Below, one piece after another: positions 31,638 through 41,879 of a DNA stretch of 64,000 nt (position 1 is the stretch's first letter; each line of letters starts with the position of its first letter). Location: contig OW203750.1 in the NCBI GenBank assembly GCA_934045075.1, positions 8,741,218 to 8,805,217 on the forward strand, given 5' to 3'. This stretch comes from Yponomeuta sedellus (Eukaryota > Arthropoda > Insecta > Lepidoptera > Yponomeutidae). Below the pieces are notes generated by a model. That model made no database searches, was not told the origin of the DNA, and saw only the letters and a list, made by a program, of their open reading frames with translations. The translations under genes and the position numbers were made by a program.

Positions 31638-32032
31638 GTATTATAGTTTATATTAATTTCTAACACTATAATTTCTGTGTACAATAAAGACTATTGTATC
31701 TGTCTATACTCGTAGAATCTACAGTACACGCGCGTGGCAAAAGCGAAAACGTTGTTGTTTTCCGCAAAATTATTCCGTCACCCTGGGGCATACAGGCAGA
31801 CATTTTTAAACCCCGTTATTATTCCGCGTCGTACATTGTTTGCTCTTTGATAATTATTTTTAGGATTTCATTAACTCGTTAGTCCTGCAGCGAAGCGGGC
31901 TGTCAGTAATATAAACATTCAATTAGGGAATACGTGGCTGTGTGTTCGTATTGTTTTGTTTTCAGATGAAAAGGGCGTAAAGTAATGAGGATACTTCGTA
32001 ATGAGAGCGACAAAGCTGGCCTAGCAAGTAAA
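31638..32032. other. no recognised feature
   Basis: Unique-looking sequence. A polypyrimidine run and CAG at about 31950-31965 resemble a 3' splice site, but no exon is supported. Confidence 0.3.
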
Positions 32033-32559
32033 GTACAGTCTGTTAGCTTTTAGAATATGGGAGTGCATCCACATAGTCCAGACGACCGCTTCGATTGCGT
32101 TCGCATGGATTGTGACTGCCCGAGAGTTAGCGCGACCCATATTTATAACTTCGCGAGTTTCCTTTATTCGCCGCGCGGGGCGCGCGTGTCTGCAGTGCTG
32201 CGATTGGTTATAATATTTTACTTGTTTCATGTCCTTACTAGTGTGATCATAATTTGGTGTATATATATTTTAGAGTATTCTGTTCCTCGTACTTCAGTTT
32301 TATTCCAACGCTAGGCTGCCCCCCCTTCAACAATAGTAAGACCCCTCGAGTCACTTACAAGAATATACCTCGGGCTCGGCAGGCTTCGGTTTTCGCCGAA
32401 AGCACACGAGTGTAAAACTAGTTCCTGCTCTGCATAAAACTTTTCTTCACTATTTTGAAAAGTTATTTAGAGTTAAGTGTCATATTAGTTCCGATATTTC
32501 TATTACACAAATATATCCGATAGTAGCCGAGGTATATTCTGAAAGCTAACAGACCGTAC
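32033..32559 (+). mobile_element. MITE (GTCTGTTAGCTTT TIR family) with nested solo LTR
   Basis: Terminal inverted repeats of about 30 bp: GTACAGTCTGTTAGCTTTTA at the left and its near reverse complement ending at 32559. Without the LTR insert it is about 220 bp. It contains CGGTTTTCGCCGAAAGC, which can form a hairpin. Relatives are at 37816 and 48957. Confidence 0.75.
32058..32359. mobile_element. candidate solo LTR, 302 bp
   Basis: It begins TGGGAGTGCATCC and ends CACTTACA, flanked on both sides by AGAATA, and splits a MITE terminal repeat. Strand and superfamily are unknown; no internal retroelement sequence remains. Confidence 0.6.
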
Positions 32560-32679
32560 ACTGTGAGCCAAAAGGGTTTTACTATGTTAGTAAGTTAGAC
32601 CTGAGATATCCGCAATTAACCTCAAAGTTGGGCCATTGTACGTGGCAAGCGCTGAGGTATATTAACAATTGAGACACTA

Positions 32680-32850
32680 GGGTTTCCTTACGATGTTTTC
32701 CTTCCCCGTAAGCAAGTGGTATTGGTGCTATAATTTCACAAATGTACATAACTTAGATAACAAAGTCATTGGTGCATGCCGGGGTTCGAACCAACGATCT
32801 CCCTATTGAGAAGCCGAAGAAGGAGCTCTACTTCACTACCGCCATTTCAA
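32680..32850 (-). mobile_element. SINE B fragment with tRNA-like head
   Basis: On the plus strand: CGATGTTTTCCTTCCCCGTA, then GGTTCGAACC as box B complement, then CTACCGCCA. It is diverged. Confidence 0.6.
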
Positions 32851-32851
32851 G

Positions 32852-32905
32852 AGCTACTATATAAAGGATTATTTAGATAACAATGATGTCTGGAAGTAAA
32901 GTACA
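32852..32905 (+). mobile_element. small 3' ORF2 fragment of the CR1/L2-like LINE family
   Basis: ATAAAGGATTATTTAGATAA and following bases match the codons for the LINE C-terminus KDYLDDNDVW. Confidence 0.6.
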
Positions 32906-32989
32906 TTGCATGAGCTTTATATACTTTGAAAATACTAAGTGCGCGGAGCTCCGCTCTATGACGTAGAGCTCGAACACTCGTCGTCGTCG

Positions 32990-33190
32990 TCGTCAGGCTA
33001 TACTAGTCCACTGCTGGACATAGCCGTCCCCTAAAGAGCGCCACGTTGTGCTATCATAGGGGGTAATGCCCAAAATGCCCACGCTGGGAATGCGGGTTGG
33101 GGATCGCAGTTCGGTGGAATTGTACTGCAGCGGGCGCTGCTGCCCACCCCCCTGTTTGTGTCCCTTAGTCGCCTTTTACGACACCCGCCA
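32990..33190 (-). mobile_element. LINE 3' tail, family Y
   Basis: AGGCTATACTAGTCCACTGC through CCTTTTACGACACCCGC, with a few deletions relative to other copies. Confidence 0.65.
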
Positions 33191-33255
33191 GCACTCAAGT
33201 TTCCTTAATATGTTTTCAGTCACTCAGCGGCTAACATGTTGCTATTACAACTATT

Positions 33256-33600
33256 ATTGAATCGCTCGTAGCCCCGGCTACCTGAGTGATCTTAAACGAT
33301 CACGAAGGCTAAGCAACACAGGGCACGTTCAGTGCATGGATGGGTGACCGTCTATGTCTAACGCTAGTGGCATTTTTCGGAGCGGTTCCGTGCATCGCAA
33401 GGCACGCTATGGTGGCAGTCGTCAAGTCAAATCAGAGGCCTTAGGGCGGCTTGAAAACTTCTGACAGTAAGACCAGCCACTAGTCTTGCAGAACTTCACC
33501 AATTCGGACTTCGCCCCCGTGGTGGAGTATGGCTTTACCTTCCTGCGATACACGAAGAGACCCGTGCCCCAACAGTGGGGACATATAAAGGGTTGGACAG
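33256..33600 (+). mobile_element. 5S-SINE, subfamily closest to 5S rRNA
   Basis: The head reads CGATCACGAAGGCTAAGCAA, CACAGGGCACGTTCAGTGC and ATGGATGGGTGACCG, close to insect 5S rRNA positions about 35-95. The body and 3' end are as in the other copies. Confidence 0.85.
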
Positions 33601-33725
33601 GTCGTTGGACTTGGACATGGACTTGACAGGCCTTGGTTGGACAGGTTGGTTGGCCTATACCTTCCTCAGGGAAGAGAACCGTGCCCATCGGTGGGGACAT
33701 AATGGGTTGATGATGACGATGATTA

Positions 33726-33830
33726 CAACTTCACACATGTGCGTAACTAAGAAAACAAAGTCATTGGTACATACCGGGATTTGAACCCACAACCTTCCGA
33801 ATGAGAGGCCGGAGTTCCACCACCGCCAAA
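33726..33830 (-). mobile_element. SINE B head fragment
   Basis: AAAGTCATTGGTACATACCG, box B complement GGGATTTGAACCC and CCACCACCGCC. Confidence 0.6.
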
Positions 33831-34165
33831 ATAATGCTACGTTGGTAAAAAGCTGTCATTTACCGCTGTTTGAGCTTTTACCTTAAAAGCTTTACAAAAA
33901 AGCCCTCCGCTAATTGCCGACTCCGTTGCAGCGGCGAGATTATAATTATAATAACGCGACTGAGAGTAATTATTTCGTGCCACAATGAGATTTATGGGTA
34001 ATTATTTTTGAAGAATACGATCATTTTTCTCCTCGGGAATTTTTGGGCGGAATTTTGCCTAGGGATTCCTTAAATCACTGAAGATTAGGGTGAAATATTG
34101 TGGTATTCAGTAAGATAAGTAAGTATTTAAACAGAGTTTTATTCTTATTTTTACACCAACATTAA
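33831..34165. other. no recognised feature
   Basis: AT-rich, nothing assignable. Confidence 0.35.
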
Positions 34166-34171
34166 ACGCTT

Positions 34172-34415
34172 CAATATCAACCCTTGTATGTCCCCACTGC
34201 TGGGCCACGGATCCCTTCCTGCATCGCAGGACGGTTAGGCCATACTCCACCACGGGGGCCAAGTCCACGTTGGCGGAGAATTGTAAGACAGTGGCGGACC
34301 TAACTGAAGTTATCAAGCCGCCCATAACGTCTGACAAGGCATAACGACTGCCAGTCCAGAACGGCCGGCACCAACGGCTTAGCGTGCCTTTCGAACCACG
34401 GAAGCGCTCGGAAAA
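34172..34415 (-). mobile_element. 5S-SINE body, head missing
   Basis: CAACCCTTGTATGTCCCCAC through GAACCACGGAAGCGCTCGG. Confidence 0.75.
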
Positions 34416-34419
34416 AAAT

Positions 34420-34641
34420 CGATCGATTGGATCTGTCAAACTCGAAGCACTCTGGCACATTCACAATTTTATTCAATAGTCTTTTTTGAATATCGAATGC
34501 AGAATTTAAAGAAACATTATGACAATTTCGAGCCTGTTCATTGACATCAAACAATCGAATACTAAGAAAACTTGATTTCATTGGTTTAATTGGATTTAAT
34601 TCTTGAAAGTGTTTTGTTCTCTTTAGGCTTGCAACAAACAT
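34420..34641 (-). other. unassigned open frame fragment, about 70 codons
   Basis: The minus-strand frame from 34641 encodes MFVASLKRTKHFQELNPIKP and continues to FEFDRSN before running into the 5S-SINE. It reads like a protein fragment, possibly from a retroelement, but I do not recognise it. Confidence 0.3.
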
Positions 34642-34649
34642 TTCTTATC

Positions 34650-35020
34650 CTTAACATAAAGGTGAGGTTCAATAAATACCTATATACTTAATAATATGAC
34701 TTACACATGTTTGAACAAATAAATAATTGATTGCCAAAGAAACTACATTTATATAACAGTTTCTTGATAACATAGTTCAAATCAAGGGCCCCTCGGTTAG
34801 CTCCAGGTACTAAAGCCGGGCCCTATCATTCGGTACAAACAGTGATGATGCCTTGTTTGGAACACCATTTCTAGTCCCCTCCAAACAGTATGCGGCTGAT
34901 AGATTCCTAAGTTAGTTCGCCAAGTTTGCTGTACTGAACTGTACTGTACTGACGTATGAAATTGACTGGCAGGCTTACTACGGATATTGAGTTAAGAAGC
35001 TTCTTTAAATTATATTACTA
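34650..35020. other. no recognised feature
   Basis: Mixed sequence, no frame or repeat I can support. Confidence 0.35.
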
Positions 35021-35027
35021 GCTGACC

Positions 35028-35272
35028 CAGCGAACATCGTACCTAACAGTCGATTCTTTAATTTTTTTTCTCACCGTAAGAACCATCCTCATACTTCAAG
35101 GAATATTCTAAAAAAAGAATTAGCGAAATCGGTTCAGTTGCTCTCGAGATTTGCGCTTACCAACACATTCAGGGATTCATTTTTATATTATAGACTAACT
35201 GACCCAGCGAACTTCATACCACCTAATAGTCGATTCTTTATTTTTTTTATATTACTCTCCGTAAGAACCATT
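35028..35272 (-). mobile_element. Helitron-like element followed by a partial tandem copy
   Basis: 35028-35194 is bounded by CTAG and TCTATAATATAAAA (minus strand). Directly after it a second, truncated copy starts again with ACTGACCCAGCGAACTTC and stops at GTAAGAACCATT. Confidence 0.55.
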
Positions 35273-35280
35273 GTTTGAAT

Positions 35281-35491
35281 TGTCGCTGCCTGTATGTAAT
35301 ACAGAGAATATTGTAAAGAGGTTCGAAATTTCACTGATGCCGGTGAGTCGCCCATTAGCTCAGTTGGAAAGAGCGCTGGCACGGATAGCCAGAGGTCGCG
35401 GGTTCGAATCCCGGTATGGGTGGAATTTTTAGCATCTAAATTGGTTTTTAAAACTGTCCTTAGCGCGGGTTAGTGCATTAAAAATAATATA
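35281..35491 (+). mobile_element. SINE A
   Basis: End of spacer (CTGTATGTAATACAGAGAAT), tRNA-like head at about 35350-35422, then the tail GGTTAGTGCATTAAAAATAA. Confidence 0.75.
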
Positions 35492-35499
35492 ATTGTCTA

Positions 35500-35591
35500 G
35501 AAAAGTTTGTATCCTAGTTTGACACGATCGGAGATCGAACCGGAGACCTTCGGTTTTACAGTCAGCATGCCAAACCGTTGCGCCACCGCCG
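35500..35591 (-). mobile_element. SINE D (tRNA-like head, GTT/GTA anticodon-like loop)
   Basis: The minus strand has GGCGCAACGGTTTGGCATGC and box B GGTTCGATCTCC. Relatives are at 58816-59056 and 62150-62312. Confidence 0.6.
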
Positions 35592-35755
35592 TCACCAACG
35601 GCTTAACGTGCCTTGCGAAGCACGGAAGCGCTCGGAAAAATGCCACTAGCGGTAGTCACGGGACGCTCACCCATCGTGTACCTGACCGCGCCTTTTGTTG
35701 CTAAGCCAAGTGATTGTTTCCAATCACTCGGTTCGCCTAGGCCACGAGAGCTTCG
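35592..35755 (-). mobile_element. 5S-SINE head half
   Basis: Head and first 90 bp of body (CCACGAGAGCTTC at right edge). It is fused to the SINE D at the CACC/GCCGTC junction. Confidence 0.7.
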
Positions 35756-36719
35756 TCCGTGATAACCGGGCGGTTAATTTTGTGACTACATCGCGAGTAG
35801 CTTCAAGTGCAATACGATGTTAAGGGAAACTTGTCACCGCTATTCATAGACCCTAGTTAAAGTGCACTTTAGGAATAAAAACTCTCCGAACACTCGACTA
35901 GAAGGCTTGAGAGGGCATTTGGTCGGGCATCCAGTTGATTCGATTAATTATTGTATTTCTTAATTACGATTTATCTAATAAATAGTCGCGACTTTACCCG
36001 TTTAAGTTTTAACCAAGGAGTATTAAAGACAGGAGTGATCTTCGCCATACCTTGAAGCGTAGTTCGAAATTTAGTTACGAAGCGTGTATCTAGACGGCGC
36101 TACTAGTAATTAAACGATTACTTTGACGAAAATATTATCATCTCATCGCGTCTTCATCCTTTTCTGTTAGTTAGATCAAAAGATAAGTGCTTAAAGTCAA
36201 CACAAACAAGATGGCGATAATATAATATAGGTACTCTATAATATACAGTCTGGTCATCTCCTCATCAAACTATGATAGTACGAAACATCACCACAATATG
36301 GTGGTTAAAAGTTGGTATTTTGGTAACGAACTTGTTCTCTACATTGACGCTAGATAGCGTTACATTAACATAGTCCTGGCAATAATACATAATTTATGCC
36401 AATGGGTATTTTTCCTTATGTCAAATATAGTTGGAACCACTGTCAAACTCCGTGCACTGCTCTATGGTTTATAAATAAGGAAACCACAGATAATAGACCG
36501 AATTTGACAGTTATTGCTACAGAATTTAGAACGCCCATTAGCGGAGTACGTTTTTTTGTATGGGAATACTCTTGTCTTTAATTCTCCTTGCTCTTAACTA
36601 TGCATGAGCGTCGGGAAACATTTAGTGGCGAAAGATTATGAAGAATATAAGGAAAAAAAAATTGGAACTTTATTCCAATTTTTTTTCGTTATATTTATAC
36701 TATATCCATTCTATATTAA
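35756..36719. other. no recognised feature
   Basis: Unique-looking sequence. A small hairpin of A/T runs sits at 36650-36690. No repeat shared with the window and no convincing frame. Confidence 0.35.
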
Positions 36720-36835
36720 GTTAATCTCTTACAGAGATAAGCCCGCCCTTGTACATGTTATTTCTTAGGTAATGTCGTGTGGAATGTTTCTGTGTGAAAG
36801 TGTAATTAAAAATATGTTTTAAGCCGGGCATATAT
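36720..36835 (+). repeat. LINE-tail-like repeat, family E
   Basis: AATCTCTTACAGAGATAAGC and CATGTTATTTCTTAGGTAAT; relatives at 15185, 46245 and 51675. Confidence 0.5.
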
Positions 36836-36894
36836 GACTATGACCAGGTTTTGGTTAAGACTGTAGCCGCCTGCATTCGAATCATCATTATCAA

Positions 36895-37135
36895 CCCATT
36901 ATGCCCCCAGCGTGGGGCACGGTAGGGTTGGAGTAAACGTGCTCTTGAGTGGAGACCGCGACTCGGCAAACGTAGTGTAGGACGCCCTCCGACTAGGTGG
37001 GATGACGATCTGCGAAAAACTGCCGGCAGATGCTGGATGCGGCAAGCTGAAGACAGGGCGCTATGGCGCTCATTAGGAGAGGGCTATGTCCAGCAGTGGA
37101 CTACATAATATAGCCTGAAGAAGAAGAAGAAGTTA
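36895..37135 (+). pseudogene. LINE C-terminal coding relic, family Y
   Basis: In shifting frames it encodes VGRPPTRWDDDLRKTAG, WMRQAEDRALWRS and GEGYVQQWT-like pieces, then ends in the family Y tail (CAGCAGTGGACTACATAATA). Frames are broken by stops and indels. Confidence 0.6.
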
Positions 37136-37342
37136 ACTAGGTAAATAGTTACTAGTCAGTTGTCTCTTCGAATTTCCCGTGAAGAGGGGCACGGGTCTTT
37201 TTCCTGACGCGTTTAAATACCTCAGCGCTTGAAATTGTTAATCTGCAGTGGGCATGCGTGGTAATTAAGCCCACGCTCTCTCTCCGAGAGAAGGCATGTG
37301 CCCTGTAGTGGTTCGTTTATGGGTTATATAAAAAATATCACT

Positions 37343-37620
37343 AGCTGTCCCGACGAACTCAGTACCGCCACAGAATCAGTTAATACGACTCTCGTTACCA
37401 TGGCAACGCAATAAATAAAATATCTTTCAGTCTGGGTTAAAAATAGGTTACGTTAATATTATCCCACGGGAACGCATTACCGGGATATCAAGGATCCTAT
37501 GTTGAGACATACAGATAGACAAAGATCCGAATTGAGATTCGGATCTTTGTCTATCTGTATGCCAAGTTTCATGTAACTTTGATCAGCCGTTATTGTTATA
37601 ATTCTTTATTGCACCAAGTA
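37343..37620 (-). mobile_element. repeat segment starting at CTAG, with internal hairpin
   Basis: It starts ACTAGCTGTCCCGACGAAC, a Helitron-like end, and contains the perfect hairpin at 37508-37561. Confidence 0.45.
37508..37561. repeat. perfect inverted repeat, 25-bp arms, 4-nt loop
   Basis: 37508-37532 is the exact reverse complement of 37537-37561; loop TGAG. Confidence 0.95.
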
Positions 37621-37815
37621 AATACTAACTAGTATTTTATTCTAGAGAACGCCTGTGGCCTGGAATAGAACGTTATTAGACTATATAAAAAAGTCATGAT
37701 GTCAAACACAGGTAGTTCCACATGAATTTTAAAACCTCAATTCACGAAGACTTCACTAAGCCTCTTTTTAGTCGGTATTGTGAATAGGAGTAACCTCCAC
37801 TTTAAAAATAACAAA

Positions 37816-37970
37816 AGAGTACAGTCTGTTAGCTTTTAAAATATACCTCGGGCTCTAGAGTAAGCTTCGGTTTTCGCCGAAAGCACACGAGTGTAATACT
37901 ACTTCCAGCTCTGTATTTCGAAATTAAGTGTCATATGAACTATATTTTGTGTCATCAATGTTTATAATAA
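37816..37970 (+). mobile_element. MITE of the GTCTGTTAGCTTT family, left part
   Basis: Left terminal repeat and the CGGTTTTCGCCGAAAGC region are present; it is cut by the hAT-type element at 37973. Confidence 0.65.
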
Positions 37971-37972
37971 AT

Positions 37973-38428
37973 TAGGCGTGTTTTGTGTTCCGCGAAGATA
38001 GGACCGTTTTACGTTTCATTATAAAGCAGTGCCAGAGACTCTAAAGCAGTGCCAGCGTTTGTTCGTCGCGAGACCAGTCCTTAGATTGTTTGACGCGGAT
38101 ATGTCCTTTAGTGCTATATTAATAGAGCCTAGAACGTAATGAGATCATTGCGACGTCGTCGTCGGCTCCTTGCTCGTTCCGTTCGTTTTGGTCTGTGATA
38201 CAATAAAGTAATCTTTATGTCTATGAGTATACAGTCGAATATCGTGTAAAAGAACTTATTTTTTCCGATGTTTCGTGATTTCGTATCGTTCGCACTCGTT
38301 TAACTGTCCTCTGCGCCTTGCTCGTTCGCATACAATGAAACCAGTTGCGAACGAGGACCGTTTCGAGGACCTGTTTTCGTTCCAGAAAAAACGGTTGCTT
38401 TTAGTCGTCGGACAACGACCCACTCCTA
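37973..38428 (-). mobile_element. non-autonomous hAT-type element, copy 1
   Basis: Ends TAGGCGTG.. and the reverse complement of TAGGAGTGGGTCG. The flanking octamers TAATAAAT and TATTACAT match at six of eight bases, consistent with a diverged 8-bp target duplication. About 456 bp, no transposase frame. Partner copy at 49124-49600. Confidence 0.7.
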
Positions 38429-39354
38429 TATTACATGCATACAAAATCACATAAAAAATAATATCGGCACAGCATGTCTCATTTATCTGCACAGTAGGTA
38501 TTCCCACACACAGACTGACACAATGCATCACATTCACTTTTACAAACCATGTATGTAGGCACACACTTTTCAATCCGTTTCAATTTATTAACAATATATT
38601 TTATCACTTTAGTTTTCACAAACACGCGACTAACCCGCAATTTGGTCTCGACAGAATATCAGCGTTGTAGGCAGACACCTCGGTGGCTCAAAAACACATG
38701 CTGAGTCGGGAACCATTTCAGGGGCTCAATACTTTAAACAAAACATAGATTATTGTTTTGCAAATCCGTATTTATCTAATCCATGTTTGTGGCCTTTTTT
38801 TATTTCTTTTAAATGTTATATGTTTTTTAAATGTCTATTCGCCCATTATTGGTTTTTTTTTTCTATTTTCTTACTTGCTTCTTTTTTCCTCTGTTTATAA
38901 TGTGTTGTAAACTTTGTGTATATAATTTTATTATATAAATTTTTAACTATTACTATTATCCATCAATATGAACCCTTAATTCCAACGTGTTAGTTAATCA
39001 ATTTTACTATTTCCGATATTTTATTTTATTTTACATGAACTGAGTTCCAGTACCCTCAGCATTACGCGCAGTACATCGGCACATCACCTTAGCATTGCAT
39101 TTCGGACCATCCTCACCACGGACATAGAGTCTCATTCAGCTCAGCAAAACCTCCGTCGCGCGCCCACAACGCTAACCTTCGTGACAAAACCTGCGCTTAA
39201 TGTATATTTAAGGAGTTCCCACCAAAGTGTGAAAATCCACTCGGCAGCCGCGTTCAGTGCTACACAATGATACCAATAGATTTTGTGATTACCTTCATTA
39301 TAATTTTCACTTCGACTGTTCCTAAAAAGCTTGTCAGAATTACAGCAAGTACGT
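38429..39354. other. no recognised feature
   Basis: AT-rich, no frame or repeat I can support. It holds short A/T-rich stretches only. Confidence 0.35.
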
Positions 39355-39433
39355 ATACTGTACGTAATACAGAGAGTATGGCCTAACGGTCCTGCGATGC
39401 AAGAAAAGACCATGCCCCAGCAGTGCGGACAAA
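39355..39433 (+). mobile_element. chimeric junction: SINE A end, then 5S-SINE 3' end
   Basis: GTACGTAATACAGAGAGTAT (SINE A spacer) runs directly into GGCCTAACGGTCCTGCGATG..CCCCAGCAGTGCGGAC (5S-SINE 3' end), then into the next SINE A head. Confidence 0.6.
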
Positions 39434-39440
39434 CCAAGGG

Positions 39441-39893
39441 TCCCATTAGATCAATTGGAAGAGCGCTGGCACGGATAGCCAGAGGTCGCGGGTTCGAATC
39501 CCGGCATGGGTGGAATTTTTAGCCTCTAAATAGGTTTTTAAAATTGTCCTTAGCACGGGTTAGTGCATTAAAAATAAAAATAGTATAATCATGTGGGTAC
39601 AGTGATGCCATTCCGATGTAAAAACCTAACTGCAAAGTAGGTAGTCGGGGCTGTAAGCGATGCAATTTACTTAAGCCAGATGTCGCTGCATGTACGTAAT
39701 ACAGAGAATAGTGTAAAGAAGTTCGAAATTTCACTGATGCCGCCCATTAGCTCAATTGGAAGAGCGCTGGCACGGATAGCCAGAGGTCGCGGGTTCGAAT
39801 CCCGGCATCGGTGGAATTTTTAGCCTCTAAATAGGTTTTTAATATTTTTCCTTAGCACGGGTTAGTGCATTAAAAATAAAAATAGTAAAACCA
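39441..39893 (+). mobile_element. tandem SINE A dimer, 301-bp period
   Basis: tRNA-like heads start at 39441 and 39742 with a complete spacer between them and a tail after the second. Confidence 0.8.
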
Positions 39894-39917
39894 AGGGTTG
39901 ATATCTTCACGTAAAGA

Positions 39918-40035
39918 ATGCGTACTTAGGTACCTAAATATCAAAAACCACTACCTGAAAAGAACTATGTGACAAAATCGATAGGTACCACGTAGTGACA
40001 TATTTACTCGAGCACTTATAGAAAAGACTTCCCCC
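39918..40035 (+). repeat. repeat shared with 41003-41115
   Basis: TGTGACAAAATCGATA and CATATTTACTCGAGCACTTA occur in the same order at both sites; unclassified. Confidence 0.55.
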
Positions 40036-40144
40036 ATACAAAGGGTTTATAATTATCATCAAGTAAAGAATGCCTACTTAGATAATAGATAGAGAGCACT
40101 TTATTGCACAACCAGAAAAATATTACAACCATGATTTCTTAAAT

Positions 40145-40345
40145 CTTTGTTCCCACTGACTACTTATTTAGGCTGGCAAAGGTTAATACATCCTTCATGT
40201 ATACGCTTTTATAATAAAATCCCTGAAGATATATTGCGCTTGCCTGAATCGCGGTTCAAAAAACTTTGTGCCAAAAGGGCTACTATAACATAAAGGATTA
40301 TTTAGATGACAATGAGGTCTGGAATTAAAGCCAGTACAATGTATG
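40145..40345 (+). mobile_element. CR1/L2-like LINE 3' fragment (end of ORF2)
   Basis: GGCTGGCAAAGGTTAATACA through GGATTATTTAGATGACAATG matches the end of ORF2 of the full-length element. It is cut by the SINE A hairpin at 40378 and resumes at 40566. Confidence 0.75.
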
Positions 40346-40377
40346 AGTTCTATGTTTTATAGTAATTATGTGAAATA

Positions 40378-40513
40378 TTTAAAAACCTATTTAGAGGCTA
40401 AAAATTTCATCATGTCGGGATTCGAACCCGCAACCTCTGGCTATCCGTGCCAGAGGTTGCGGGTTCGAATCCCGGCATGGGTGAAATTTTTAGCCTCTAA
40501 ATAGGTTTTTAAA
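40378..40513. mobile_element. SINE A fold-back dimer, about 63-bp arms
   Basis: Reverse half 40378-40440 and forward half 40450-40513 around CTATCCGTG; a few mismatches. Confidence 0.85.
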
Positions 40514-40565
40514 TTTGTTCCTTAGCGCGGGTTAGTGCATTAAAAATAAAAATAGTATAATATGT

Positions 40566-40735
40566 GAACTATGTTAATTAAGGACTTTTGAAAAGACTAA
40601 GTTTGGAGATTTTTTGTCCATTTTTTCTCCTAAATGATCTAGATTTTGAAATGGACACCTAGTTTGAATTGTAACGTTCATTAAGCCGCAGTTTCTGTGC
40701 TACTTTGAATAAAACCTTTTCATTTCATTTCATTA
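40566..40735 (+). mobile_element. CR1/L2-like LINE 3' UTR and tail
   Basis: AAGGACTTTTGAAAAGACTA to CCTTTTCATTTCATTTCATT, the sense orientation of the family tail. Confidence 0.8.
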
Positions 40736-40797
40736 AATGTTATACATTTGGCGGTCTTATCCCTAAGAGCGATTTCTTCCAAACAATCTTTAGGTAT

Positions 40798-40952
40798 AAA
40801 AACCTATTTAGAGGCTAAAAATTTCACCCATGCCGGGATTCGAACCCGCAACCTCTGGCTATCCGTGCCAGATCCGTGCTGGCACGGATAGCCAGAGGTT
40901 GCGGGTTCGAATCCCGGCATGGGTGAAATGTTTAGCCTCTAAATAGGTTTTT
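40798..40952. mobile_element. SINE A fold-back dimer, 74-bp arms, 7-nt loop
   Basis: 40798-40871 is the reverse complement of 40879-40952 with one mismatch; loop ATCCGTG. Confidence 0.95.
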
Positions 40953-41378
40953 AAATTTGTTCCTTAGCACGGGTTAGTGCATTAAAAATAAAAATAGTGT
41001 AATCTTTAGGTACCTTAATATAAAAAACACGCAGTAAAAAAACTTTGTGACAAAATCGATACGTAACTACGTATACACATATTTACTCGAGCACTTATGG
41101 AAAAGACTCCCCTCTATTGGAAGTCGGTTAATAAAAATAATAAATATTCGATTTTCTCGAAGCAAATGGGTTTCGTTCTCCCGGGACGCAGAACTATTTA
41201 AAAGCAGTGTACGATAATAGCCCCTAAGCGTTCTGGGATACGGCACAAAATGGCCGGGCCGACTTGCGCTGTGAACTCTCGTTCCCAGTAGGTGAAACAT
41301 AAAAGACCGTGAAGTGGCCATGATGGAAGAAAACGCGGGACTGTTTGAAAACTTGTTATGTGCACATAGGAAAAAATA

Positions 41379-41564
41379 TCTATAATATAAAAATGAATCG
41401 CTGAATGTGTTGGTAAGCGCAAATCTCGGGAGCAGCTGAACCGATTTCGACAATTCTTTTTTTAAAATATTCTTTGAAGTACGAGGATGGTTCTTACGGA
41501 GAGAAAAATAAAAAAAATTAAAGAATCGACTGTTAGGCGGTACGATGTTCGCTGGGTCAGCTAG
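41379..41564 (+). mobile_element. short Helitron-like element, 186 bp
   Basis: It begins TCTATAATATAAAA after A and ends GGGTCAGCTAG before T, the Helitron rule of TC..CTAG inserted between A and T. No Rep/helicase coding. Confidence 0.65.
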
Positions 41565-41572
41565 TAGGTAAT

Positions 41573-41790
41573 TCAAATTCAATTCAATTCAAATTCAAAT
41601 AATTTTACTTCAACGTAAAGAATTTACATTCTGTTTGCTGAATGTCAATGTACAATGTAAAGTGTAAGCCGCCGCCTTCGGGCCGTATTGTAGTGGAGAA
41701 AAAGGCAGCGGAAAAAAAACTACACTCTGACCATCTTTTCTCAAATCATCTTAAAACCAAATACATCAGTTGCCATATGTAAACCTAATA
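41573..41790 (-). mobile_element. LINE-tail-like repeat, family F
   Basis: AATTCAAATTCAATTC tail repeat, then TTACTTCAACGTAAAGAATT and CGCCGCCTTCGGGCC. Relative at 56295-56500. Confidence 0.55.
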
Positions 41791-41797
41791 AGATTTC

Positions 41798-41837
41798 ATG
41801 ATTTAATATATATTCGAGATTATATTAAATCATGATA
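41798..41837. repeat. AT-rich inverted repeat, 15-bp arms
   Basis: TCATGATTTAATATA pairs with TATATTAAATCATGA around a 10-nt loop; part of the sequence is repeated just to the right. Confidence 0.6.
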
Positions 41838-41879
41838 TATAAGATTTAATATATTCGAGATTCTCGTAATACTAGTTTA

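Noticed and set aside
33256..33400. Possible 5S rRNA gene
   Set aside because: Only the internal region resembles 5S; the ends do not pair and a SINE body follows.
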